Shown here piece after piece: positions 22,326-32,000 of a stretch of DNA of 42,794 nucleotides (positions are counted from its first letter, which is position 1; every line of letters starts with the position of its first letter). The stretch lies in NCBI RefSeq assembly GCF_021474425.1, contig NZ_JAKEIP010000051.1, positions 1 through 42,794 of the forward strand, given 5' to 3'. The stretch comes from Streptomyces muensis. Its GTDB lineage: Bacteria > Actinomycetota > Actinomycetes > Streptomycetales > Streptomycetaceae. The position numbers and the translations under genes are program-made. Below the pieces are notes generated by a model that made no database searches, was not told where the DNA came from, and was given only the letters and a program-made list of their open reading frames with translations.

Positions 22326-24803
22326 GTGCGAAAAAAACCGGCAACGGTGCGGATCGCGCGATGGAGCGCGACGCACCCGTGGTCCGCCATCGGCCTGTGG
22401 GTCGTGTTCGTCGCCGCGTGCCTCTTCCTCGGCGGGGCGGTCGGCACGAACAAGATCAGCGACGCGGAGTCGGGAGTCCAGGAATCGGGCCGTGCCGGCA
22501 AGATCGTGCACTCGGGCCACTTCACCGAGAAGCCCGAGGAGAATGTGCTGATCACCGCCGAGGACGGCGGGAAGCTGGACCGGCCGGCCGCCCAGGCCGC
22601 GGCACAGGACGTCATCCGGCGGATGAAGAAGCTCCCGGAGGTGGCGAGCGTGGGCGAGGTGGTCCCCTCGCCGAACGGCAAAGCGCTGCTGGTCCCGGTC
22701 ACTATGAAGGGTGACACCGAGAACGCCGACCGCCGGGTGCAGCCGCTGCTCGACGCCAGTGCCGCCGTCGAGCGTGCCCACGAGGGGCTGAGGATCGACG
22801 AGGTGGGCACAGGCTCGACGGCCAAGGGCCTGTCGGAGACGCTCGGTGAGGACTTCAAGAAGGCCGAACTGATCAGCCTGCCGCTGACCCTGCTGATCCT
22901 GCTTGTCGTCTTCGGCGCGATCATCGCCGCCGGAGTGCCGGTGGTGCTGGCACTGTCCTGCGTCGGCGCTGCGATCGGGCTGTCGACGCTGGCCTCGCAC
23001 GTCATGCCGGAGACCAGCGCCGTGAGCAACGTCATCCTGCTCATGGGCATGGCCGTGGGCGTGGACTACTCGCTCTTCTACCTCAAGCGGGAACGCGAGG
23101 AGCGCCAGAGCGGCAAATCCCACGTCGACGCCATCGAGATCGCCGCGGAGACCTCCGGACACACCGTCGTGGTGTCCGGCACCACCGTCATCGTGTCCAT
23201 GGCCGGTCTCTACCTCGCCAACGAAGCCACCTTCGCGTCGCTGGCCACCGGCTCGATCATCGTCGTGGCGGTCGCCGTGCTCGCCTCGGTGACGGTGCTG
23301 CCCGCGCTCCTGGCCAAGCTGGGCCGCTGGGTCGACCGGCCGCGGGTGCCGTTCCTGTGGCGCCTGACCATGCGCTCCGGCGAGTCGCGGGTGTGGCCGG
23401 CGCTGCTGCGCCCGGCGCTGTCGAAGCCGATCCTCACGCTCGTGGCGTCCGTGGGGGCGCTGGTGCTGCTGGCCCTGCCGGCCCTGGACATGAAGCTGAA
23501 GCAGCCGGGATCCGACGACCTGTCGCGGGACATCCCCGTCGTCCGGGCGATGGACCGGCTGACGGCCGCGTTCCCCAGCAAGGGCACCGTGCACCAGGTG
23601 GCCGTGCGGGCCCCGGCGTCCCAGGCCGGCGAGGTGAAGCGGGCCCTGCGCGGTCTGCTGGAGCGGACCTCCGGCAACAAGCTGTTCGCGCACGACCAGA
23701 CGCCCACGATCGAGGAGTCCGCCGACCACCGGGTCCACACGGTCAACGTGGGAACGCCGTACCAGCCCAAGAGCGACGGGGCCAGGGAGTCCCTGGACGT
23801 GCTGCGCACCTGGCTGCCGCAGGCGATGGCCGACGTACCCGACGCCGAGAGCGCGGTCGGCGGCAAGGTCGCGCAGGGCGTGGACTTCACCGGCCATCTC
23901 GAGGAGCGCATGCCCTGGGTAGTGGGCTTCGTCCTGCTGCTGACCTTCGCCACCATGGTCTTCATCTTCCGCTCACTTGCCGTGGCGCTCTCCGCGATCC
24001 TGCTGAACCTGCTCTCCGCCGCCGCCTCGTTCGGCCTGCTGGTCTCGGTCTTCCAGCACACGTGGGCCGAGGGCCTGCTGGACTTCCACAGTTCGGGCGC
24101 GGTCGTCTCCTGGCTCCCGTTGTTCCTGTTCGTCGTACTGTTCGGCCTGTCGATGGACTACCACGTGTTCGTGGTGAGCCGGATCCGGGAGGCCGCGCTC
24201 AAGGGCGCCCCCACCAAGGACGCCGTCCGTGAGGGCATCACACGCTCGGCCGGCGTGGTGACCAGTGCCGCGATCGTGATGGTCGGTGTGTTCGCCATCT
24301 TCGGCACCCTGAGCATGGTCGAGTTCAAGCAGCTTGGTGTCGGGCTCGCGGCGGCCATCCTGCTCGACGCCGTGGTCATCCGGATCTTCGTACTGCCGGC
24401 CCTGATGGCGGCGCTCGGCAGGTGGAACTGGTGGCCGGGCAGGGTCCCCGCCGGCCGCCGTGGCCGCCTGGCGCCCGTCACCACGGCCCCGGCCGGATTC
24501 GGACCGGTCCATCACCGGGCCGCGGAGCAGCCGCAGCACGCAACATTCGGGTCGCCACAGGCGTACGACAGGGCCGGGTCCCCGCAGGGGTACGACGGCG
24601 TCGGCTATCCGCAGGGGTACGACGGCGTCGGCTATCCGCAGCAGGCGTACGCGCCCGTGCCGCAGGGCGGTGGGCGGCAGCCGTACAACGCCCACCACCA
24701 CGGGCCGCAGGGGCCGGGGGCGTACGACGCCAACCACGCCCCGAACCCGCAGCAGCCCCACCCGCACCATCACGATGCCACGCGACCTGACTCCTACCAG
24801 TAG
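22326..24803 (+). CDS. MMPL-family (RND superfamily) exporter
   Basis: Predicted 825-residue transporter with twelve membrane helices in two homologous halves, each with a large outer loop. The proton-relay helices carry the motifs GVDYSLFYLKRERE (first half) and SMDYHVFVVSRIREA (second half), with the central Asp expected for proton-driven export. An N-terminal membrane helix (SAIGLWVVFVAACLFLGGAV) precedes the first loop. The cytoplasmic tail of about 125 residues is rich in Pro, Gln, Gly, Tyr and His and contains repeats of YDGVGYPQ. Relatives export lipids, pigments and antibiotics (ActII-3 type). Its position beside the NRPS genes suggests lipopeptide export. GTG 22326 is chosen for the GGAAGG site before it. 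No ABC exporter is in the window. Confidence 0.9.
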   Translation: MRKKPATVRIARWSATHPWSAIGLWVVFVAACLFLGGAVGTNKISDAESGVQESGRAGKIVHSGHFTEKPEENVLITAEDGGKLDRPAAQAAAQDVIRRMKKLPEVASVGEVVPSPNGKALLVPVTMKGDTENADRRVQPLLDASAAVERAHEGLRIDEVGTGSTAKGLSETLGEDFKKAELISLPLTLLILLVVFGAIIAAGVPVVLALSCVGAAIGLSTLASHVMPETSAVSNVILLMGMAVGVDYSLFYLKREREERQSGKSHVDAIEIAAETSGHTVVVSGTTVIVSMAGLYLANEATFASLATGSIIVVAVAVLASVTVLPALLAKLGRWVDRPRVPFLWRLTMRSGESRVWPALLRPALSKPILTLVASVGALVLLALPALDMKLKQPGSDDLSRDIPVVRAMDRLTAAFPSKGTVHQVAVRAPASQAGEVKRALRGLLERTSGNKLFAHDQTPTIEESADHRVHTVNVGTPYQPKSDGARESLDVLRTWLPQAMADVPDAESAVGGKVAQGVDFTGHLEERMPWVVGFVLLLTFATMVFIFRSLAVALSAILLNLLSAAASFGLLVSVFQHTWAEGLLDFHSSGAVVSWLPLFLFVVLFGLSMDYHVFVVSRIREAALKGAPTKDAVREGITRSAGVVTSAAIVMVGVFAIFGTLSMVEFKQLGVGLAAAILLDAVVIRIFVLPALMAALGRWNWWPGRVPAGRRGRLAPVTTAPAGFGPVHHRAAEQPQHATFGSPQAYDRAGSPQGYDGVGYPQGYDGVGYPQQAYAPVPQGGGRQPYNAHHHGPQGPGAYDANHAPNPQQPHPHHHDATRPDSYQ
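24557..24645 (+). repeat. 27-bp tandem repeat in the MMPL tail
   Basis: Two perfect 27-bp units (24584-24610 and 24611-24637), flanked by a degenerate earlier copy and a partial later one. They encode the Gln/Gly/Tyr-rich repeat of the cytoplasmic tail, and copy number could vary between strains. Confidence 0.8.
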
Positions 24804-24826
24804 GCAGTAGAGCAGGTCCCTCCGGC

Positions 24827-24873
24827 GAGGAGGGAGGGTCACCGTTGCCCCCGAACGGAGACCCTCCCTCCTC
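24827..24873. terminator. Strong two-way terminator
   Basis: A 14-bp perfect stem (24827-24840 with 24860-24873) continues after one mismatch into a 5-bp stem CCGTT/AACGG with a 7-base loop. It sits between the convergent ends of the MMPL and alpha/beta hydrolase genes and is followed by TTT on the + strand. Confidence 0.8.
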
Positions 24874-24895
24874 TTTGCCGTGCCTGGAGGAGGTC

Positions 24896-25705
24896 CTAGG
24901 AAAGCTCGGCGGTGAGGAACTCCACGATGGTCTTGTTCACCGTGGCGGGGTTCTCCAGGTAGCCGTAGTGGCCGCAGCCCTCGATCAGGTCGTAGCGGGC
25001 GCCGGGAATGGCGTCGGCGACCTCACGCCCCAGGCGAGGTGGTGTGACGAGGTCGTCGGCGAAGCCGATGACCTGGCAGGGGACGCGGATGTGCCGGTAG
25101 GCGGCGAGCCGGTCGTCGAGCCTGCTGATCTCCATCTGCGCGCGCTGCCCCGGCCCTGCCTCGGCCGTCAGCTCGAACAGGTCGAGCCAGTCGGCCATCG
25201 CCACGTCGTCGTCCAGCGTGCGCGGGGAGAGTGATTTCAGCGCACGCAGAACAGCCGCGTACCGGACCGGCAGCCGGATGCCCGAGTCGTACAGGTCGAT
25301 CTCCGCACGGGTGAGCGCGGCCCGCAGGACGTCTGTGCGGCCGCGGGTCGCCATGAGGACGGCCCTGCTCACCAGCTCCGGCCGGGCGAGCGCCAGCTCC
25401 TGAGCGACGAAGGCCCCCATGGAGGTGCCGACGACGTGGCACGGGCCGAGGCCCAGGCGCTCGATGAGCCCGGCCACGTCCCCGACCATGTCCTGTAGCG
25501 TGAAACCCTCGGGGCATTCGGAGCTCGGCGGAATCCCCCGGTTGTCGAACGTGATCACACGGAATCCGGCGGATGTCAGCGCGGGCACCTGGTGCAACTG
25601 CCACACGGTACGGGTGCCACCGGTGCCTTGGATCATCACGACCGGCCGGCCCGTGCCGGTGTCGTCATAACTGAGCCGAATTCCGTTCACGGTAATGACC
25701 GGCAT
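24896..25705 (-). CDS. Alpha/beta hydrolase
   Basis: Predicted 269-residue soluble serine hydrolase. The nucleophile elbow is GTSMGA (Ser95), the acid Asp217 lies in GFADDLVTP, and His246 in EGCGHYGYLENP. The oxyanion strand MIQGTGGTRTVW (24-35) and the FDNRG loop are typical of the epoxide-hydrolase/proline-iminopeptidase-like branch. It is the last gene of the NRPS operon, after MbtH and a hairpin. NRPS2 carries its own thioesterase, so this protein could be an editing thioesterase, an acyl-processing enzyme or an inactivating hydrolase; the sequence does not decide. Type II NRPS thioesterases usually look different (RifR type), which makes that role less likely. ATG 25705 has GCGAGG just upstream. 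Confidence 0.8.
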   Translation of the reverse strand: MPVITVNGIRLSYDDTGTGRPVVMIQGTGGTRTVWQLHQVPALTSAGFRVITFDNRGIPPSSECPEGFTLQDMVGDVAGLIERLGLGPCHVVGTSMGAFVAQELALARPELVSRAVLMATRGRTDVLRAALTRAEIDLYDSGIRLPVRYAAVLRALKSLSPRTLDDDVAMADWLDLFELTAEAGPGQRAQMEISRLDDRLAAYRHIRVPCQVIGFADDLVTPPRLGREVADAIPGARYDLIEGCGHYGYLENPATVNKTIVEFLTAELS

Positions 25706-25757
25706 CCTCGCTTCCCCTTTCGTGATGCTCTCGTGGTCTGCGCCGCCCGGGCACGAC

Positions 25758-25804
25758 TGCGGCCCGCGTCCCCTCGGGTTTTCCCGGGAGAGGCGCGGGC
25801 CGCA
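25758..25804 (-). terminator. Hairpin between MbtH and hydrolase genes
   Basis: An 11-bp perfect stem (25758-25768 with 25794-25804), extended inward through a mismatched part to a TTTT loop. It lacks a U-run. It may partly terminate the long NRPS transcript or stabilise its 3' end, lowering expression of the hydrolase. Confidence 0.5.
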
Positions 25805-25816
25805 CCGGGGCACGGG

Positions 25817-26041
25817 TCAGGTTGCGTCGGCGCCCTCCATGGCCTGGATGAGGCTCTTGGGGCGCATGTCGGTCCAGTGGGTGTTGACGTACTCGAGCGC
25901 CGCGTCGCGGGTGGTCTCTGCGAGGACGGTCCGCCAGCCGGACGGAACGTCGACGAACGCGGGCCACAAAGAGTGTTGGCCCTCGTCGTTGGCCAGAACC
26001 AGGTAGGTGCCGTCCGGGTCCTCGAAGGGGTTGCTGCTCAT
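25817..26041 (-). CDS. mbtH: MbtH-like protein
   Basis: Predicted 74-residue MbtH protein, the small partner that activates or stabilises NRPS adenylation domains. The family pattern is complete: NPFEDPDGTYLVLANDEGQ (4-22), then HSLWPAF with the conserved Ser-Leu-Trp-Pro, VPSGW, and WTDMRPKSL near the end with its invariant Trp. It starts 49 bases after the stop of NRPS2, with AAGGAG upstream of the ATG, so it is in the NRPS operon. It most likely serves the adenylation domains of both NRPS proteins here. Confidence 0.95.
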   Translation of the reverse strand: MSSNPFEDPDGTYLVLANDEGQHSLWPAFVDVPSGWRTVLAETTRDAALEYVNTHWTDMRPKSLIQAMEGADAT

Positions 26042-26090
26042 TCGGTCACTCCTTCTCAGCGAATTATTTCTCTCCGGGATCGCGTGACAT

Positions 26091-29000
26091 TCATAGACGG
26101 CCCGCGAGGAAACGGCCGATCCGGGCCATATGACGGGAGTCCGTCATCAGATTTCCGTGAGTCGATTCTATAGCGCACACATCAAGCGACCCACCGGTGA
26201 ACGGTTGCCACAAGTTGACATTCAGGCGCCCCTTCCGGTCGGCCTCCGACTTGTGTTCCGCGGAGACGAAGAGGACGTCTCCGTCGAAGAATTCCGGCAC
26301 GAATTTGCGCATGATCCGGACATTGTTCACGTACACATCCTTGAGCGCGAGCATGTCCCGCGCCTCCAGCTGACCCAGCGCGCGGTCACCGGCCTGCAGG
26401 AACTCCCGAAAACGCAGCAGAACCGCTTCCTGATCTGCTATGAGCTCGGCCATGTCGAATTCGAATCCCATGGCTTGCAGGTTGTGCGCCACCACCTCGT
26501 GCTCGACGGGGTCCGAGGTGTCCGCGTTCTCGTCCGGCGGGTAGGCGTCCAGCAGCGCCAGCATCGACACGTCCTCGCCCTCGGCGCGCAGCCGGGTCGC
26601 CAGTGCGTGCGCCGCCAGACCGCCGAAGGACCAGCCGGCCAGCCGGTAGGGGCCGTGCGGTTGAACGGATCGGATCCGTGCGAGGTAGTCCTCGGTCATC
26701 TCCTCCATGGACCCGGGCAGCCCGCCCTCACCGTCCAGGCCACGCGCCTGGATCCCGTACACCGGCACGTCGGCGCCCAGATGACGGACGAGCCCCGCAT
26801 AGCACCAGCTGAAACCGCCGCCGGGGTGCAGGCAGAACAGCGGGGCGGCGCTCCCGCGCGCCCGCAGGGGCAGCAGCCCGCCCGTGGAGCGCCGCGCGTC
26901 GAGGCCGGCTGTGCCGGTCAGCACGGCGGCCAGACCCGCCGGGGTGGGGGCTTCGAAGACCGCTCGTACGGGCAGGTCCCGGCCGAACTCCGCACGCAGC
27001 CGGGCGACAAGGCGGGCGGCGAGGAACGAGTGCCCGCCGAGCTCGAAGAAGTCGTCGTCGGCACCGGCCCGTTCCACCCCGAGCACCTCCCGGTACAAGG
27101 CGCACACCGTGTGTTCGGCAGGCGTCCTCGGCGGTGCCGGCTCCCGGTCGGCGGCATACGCGGGGGCGGGCAGCGCGGCCCTGTCCAGCTTCCCGTTGGA
27201 GGTGAGCGGAAGGGCGTCGAGGGTGACGAACGCGGCTGGGACCATGAAGGCGGGCAATGCGCGGGCCGTATGGGCACGCAGACCCGCGGGGTCGGGGGGC
27301 GTCGGCCCGGCCGGGACGACGTAGCCGACCAGGCGCCGGTCTCCCGGGCTGTCCTCGCGTACGACGACGGCGGCCTGGGCGACGCCGGGGTGCGTGGTGA
27401 GCGCGGCCTCCACCTCGCCCGGCTCGATGCGGAAACCACGGATCTTGACCTGGCTGTCCGCCCGGCCCAGGTAGACGAGCAGGCCGTCGCCGGTCAGCCG
27501 GGCCAGGTCGCCGGTGCGGTACATGCGCGCGCCCGGCGCCCCGTAGGGGTCGGCGACGAACCGTTCGGCGGTGCGGCCCGCCGGACCCAGGTAGCCGCGG
27601 GCCAGCGCGTCGCCCGTGAGGTAGAGCTCGCCCGGGACGCCGTGCGGCACCGGGTTCAGCCACGGGTCGAGGAGCCGGACGGCGGTGTTGTCGATGGGGC
27701 GGCCGATCGGCGGCGCCGTCGCGGGCCACTCGGCGGTGTCCCCCGGCAGCTGGTGAGCCGTCACCACGTGGGTCTCGGCCGGGCCGTAGTGGTTGTGCAG
27801 GCGCGGTCCCGGGCGGGCGGCGCAGACGGTGCGCACGGCACCGTGCAGGGTCAGTGCCTCACCGGCCTGCACCAGGTCGGTGAGGTCGGGCAGTTCGAGG
27901 CCCGCGGCGACGGCCGCCTCGCAGACGGCGTCGATGACGAGGTTCGGCGCGTACAGTTCCCGCACGCGGTGGTCCCGCAGCCAGTGGGCCAGCCGCTGCG
28001 GATCGCGTCGGACGTCCTCGGGGCACACCACGAGCGCCTTCCCGGCGAGCAGCGCGGAGAGGATCTCCTGCACGGAGACGTCGAAGCTCACCGCGGTGAA
28101 CTGCGCGACCCTCGTACCGGGTGCCCCGGGCAGCGCCCGGTCGTGCCAGCCGAGGAGGTTGGCGAGGGCCCGCACGGGCATCGTGAGCCCCTTGGGACGC
28201 CCCGTGGAGCCGGAGGTGTAGATCACGTAGGCCGGGTGGGCGGGGTGCAGCGGGGCGGTCCGTTCCGCGTCGGTCACGTCGGTCACCGGCCGGGAGGCGA
28301 GGTCGCGTTCGGTGGCGGGGTCGTCCACCACGATCGTGCTCGCCACGAGGCTGCCCGGCAGGGTCACGGCGAGGTCACGGGTGGTCAGGACGCACGCCGG
28401 GCGGGCGTCGCCGAGCATATAGGCGATGCGGTCGGCCGGGTACTCCGGGTCGACCGGCAGGTAGCCGGCTCCGGCCTTGAGCACGGCCATGAGCCCGGTG
28501 ACCAGTTCGGCCGACCGGTGCATGGCCACCGCGACAAGACTCTCCGGTCCCACCCCGCGGGCGATGAGCAACCGCGCCAGACGGTTGGCCCGGGCGTTCA
28601 GCTCCGCGTACGTCAGGGTGGCTTCGGGTGACTCCACGGCCACGCTGTCCGGAGCGTGCCGGGCCGCCGCGGCGAAGCGCTCGGCCGGCATACGGCCCGT
28701 CACTGGGTGGACGGCTCCGCGCCAGATGGCCAGCAACCGGCCGTGCTCCTCGTCGTCCAGCAGCGGTACCTCACCGATGGCGCGCTGCGGTTCGGCGGTG
28801 ACCGCGTCCAGCAGCCGCAGCAGCCGCGCGACGAGCGCCTCGGCGGTCTCCCGGTCGAACAGGTCGGTGCTGAATTCCAGCCCGGCGCCGAGCCCGGCGG
28901 GCCGGCCCTGGCCGTCGTACCGCTCCGCGAAGGACAGCAGCAGGTCGAACTTGGCGGTGCCGGTGCCGACGGGTACGGATTCGGCGGTCAGCCCGGGCAG

Positions 29001-32000
29001 CCGTGGTCCGGCGCCCGGGGCCTGCGTCCGCTGCCCGGTGTTGTTGAAGGTGAGCATCGTCTGGAAGAGCGGGTGCCGCGACAGCGAACGCTGCGGGTTG
29101 AGCTCCTCCACGAGGCGTTCGAACGGCAGGTCCTGGTGGGCATAGGCGGCCAGGTCCGTCTCCCGGACTCGGGCGACTAGTTCGCGGAACGCGGGGTTGC
29201 CGGAGGTGTCGGTGCGCAGCACGAGCGTGTTGACGAAGAAACCGACGAGACCGTCCAGGACGTCGTCGGTGCGACCGGCGACCGGAGTGCCCAGCGGAAT
29301 GTCGTCGCCCGCACCCAGCCGGGTGAGCAGGGCGGCGACGGCCGCCTGGACCACCATGAAAGGGCTCGCCTGGCAGGCCCGCGCGACCGCGACGATCCGT
29401 TCGTGCAGTTCCCGCGGCACCTCGTACAGCACCCGGTCGCCCCGGCCGTTGCCGACCGCGGGGCGCGGCCGGTCGGTGGGCAGCTGGAGCTCGGCGGGGA
29501 GTCCCGCCAGTGTCTGCTTCCAGTGGGCGAGCTGGCGGGCGATGGCGCTGTCGGGGTCCTCCTCGGACCCGAGGGCCGCGCGCTGCCAGAGGCTGTAGTC
29601 GGCGTACTGGACGGGCAGCGGGCGCCAGCCGGGGGCGCTGCCGCCGTGCCGTGCCGTGTAGGCGGTGGTCAGGTCACGGACGAGGTGCGGGACCGACCAG
29701 CCGTCGCCCGCGATGTGGTGGACCAGCACGAGCAGGACGTTCTGCCGCGGTCCCGTCTCGAACAGCCAGGCCCGCAGCGGGATCTCCGACGTCAGGTCGA
29801 AGGCGTGCGCGGCAGCGTCCCTGATCCGCTGCTCCAGCTGCGTGGGCGGCACCGACGGGACGACGGTCAGTTCGGGACGGGCCTTGGAGGTGGGCAGCAC
29901 GACCTGGCGGGGACCGTCGGCGTCCTCGGTGAAGACCGTGCGCAGCGCCTCGTGCCGGTCCGCGACATCGGCGAGCGCGGCGCGCAGCGCCGACCGGTCC
30001 AGGTCGCCGGTGAGCCGCAGGGCGAACGGGATGTTGTACGTCGGGCTCGGTCCCTCCAGACGGTGCAGGAACCACAGGCGGCGCTGGGCGTAGGAGGCCG
30101 GTATCCGCTCCGGCCTCGGACGGGCGGGCTCCAGGGCGGGGCGGGCCGCGTCCGCGGTGCGCAGGGCGCCGGCCAGAGTTGCCACCGAGGGCGTCTCGAA
30201 GAGCTGGCGTACGGTCAGTTCCGCGCCCAGGACCGAGCGGATCCGGCCGACGAGGCGGGTGGCCAGCAACGAGTGTCCGCCGAGTGCGAAGAAGTCGTCG
30301 TCGATGCCGACCTGCGGCACGCCGAGGAGTTCGGCGAACAGGCCGCACAGGATCTCCTCCTGCGGCGTGCGCGGCGCGCGCCCCTCGGCGGCTGTGACGG
30401 TCTCCGGCACGGGCAGCGCCTTGCGGTCGACCTTGCCGTTGCCCGTCAAGGGCAGCGCGTCCAGCGTCACGTAGGCCGAGGGGACCATGTAGTCGGGCAG
30501 TTCGGCGGCGGCATGGGCGCGCAGGGTGGCGGCGTCCAGGACGCTGCGGTGCTCGGGCACGACGTGGGCGACGAGCAGTTTGTCCCCGGGACGCGGCTCC
30601 TGCACCGTGACGACGGCCTGCGCGACGTCCGGGTGCCGCCCGAGCACGGACTCGATCTCACCGAGCTCGATGCGGAAGCCGCGGATCTTCACCTGCTCGT
30701 CGACCCGGCCCAGGTACGCGAGCGTGCCGTCGGGCTCCCAGCGCACGAGGTCGCCCGTGCGGTACATGCGCGAGCCGGGCGGGCCGAAGGGATCGGCCAG
30801 GAAACGCTCGGCGGTAATCCCAGGTCGCTGCCAGTAGCCGCGGGCGAGTCCGGCTCCCGCGATGTAGAGCTCACCGGCCGCTCCCGGCGCCACGGGGCGC
30901 AGTCCGGCGTCCAGGACGAGCAGGCGGGTGTTGTCCAGCGCGGTGCCGATGGGCAGGGTGGCCGGGACCGGTGCTCCCGCGGGGAGCCGGTGGCAGACCG
31001 CGAAGGTGGTCGTCTCGGTCGGGCCGTAGCCGTCCACGACGGCCGTGGCGGGGCAGGCTTCCCTGACCCGCCGCACCGCGGCGGCCGGTACGACGTCCCC
31101 TCCGGTCCACACCTCGCGCAGGCCCGCGAGGTGTCCGGGCGCCTCGTCCGCCAGTAATTGGAAGAGCCCGGAGGTGAGCCAGAGGCCGGTCACCTCCTGA
31201 TCGGCGAGCACCTTGCCCAGCGTGTCCGCGTCGAGGTCGCCCGGCGGGGCGACGACGACGGTGCCGCCGGACAGCAGCGGCACCCACAGTTCGTAGGTGG
31301 AGGCGTCGAAGGCGTGCGGCGAGTGGAGGAGCACCCGGGTGTGCGCACCGCCGGCGAAGGAGCGGTCCCGTGCGAGGTCGATGACATTGCGGTGGGTGGC
31401 GGCCACGCCCTTGGGGGTTCCGGTCGACCCGGAGGTGTGCATCACGTAGGCCAGCCGGTCGGCGGTGATGCGTCTGCCGGGCAGGTCCATAGCGGTGCCC
31501 GGCCGCTTCGGCGCGTCCCCGGCCGGGGTGCGGTCGGCGCGCACCGGGGTGAGGCCCAGCTCCAGGACGCGCGGCGCGTGCGCCTCGTCGGTGAGGACCA
31601 GGGAGACTCCGGCGAGCCCGGTGATCTGACGCAGCCGGTCCGTGGGGTCGCTCTGCCGCAGCGGCACGTAAGCGCCGCCCGCCTTGAGTACGGCGAGTAC
31701 GCCGGCGACCAGCTCCGCGGAGCGGTCCATGAGCAGTCCCACGGGGGTCTCGTCACCGACCCCCAGCTCGGCCAGGTGCCGCGCCAAGTCGTCGGAGCGG
31801 GCGTCGAGTCCGGCGTAGTCCAGTGTGGTGTCACCGCAGACGACGGCGGTGTCGTGCGGTGTGCGGGCGGCCTGGCCACGGAACGCCTCGGGCAGGCTCT
31901 GGTCGGCCGTGCCGGTGTCCGCGCCCAGGCCGAGCTGCAGTGCGGCGCGCCGCTCCTCGTCGGAGAGCGGGTCGAGCCGGCCGACGGGCCGCTCCGGGTC

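Noticed and set aside
22227..23897. A 556-codon - strand frame opposite the MMPL gene
   Set aside because: Very rich in His, Gln and Arg, as expected for the antisense of membrane-helix codons; no start signal.
24557..24645. A CRISPR-like or satellite array
   Set aside because: The units are direct, lack spacers and stay in frame within the exporter tail.
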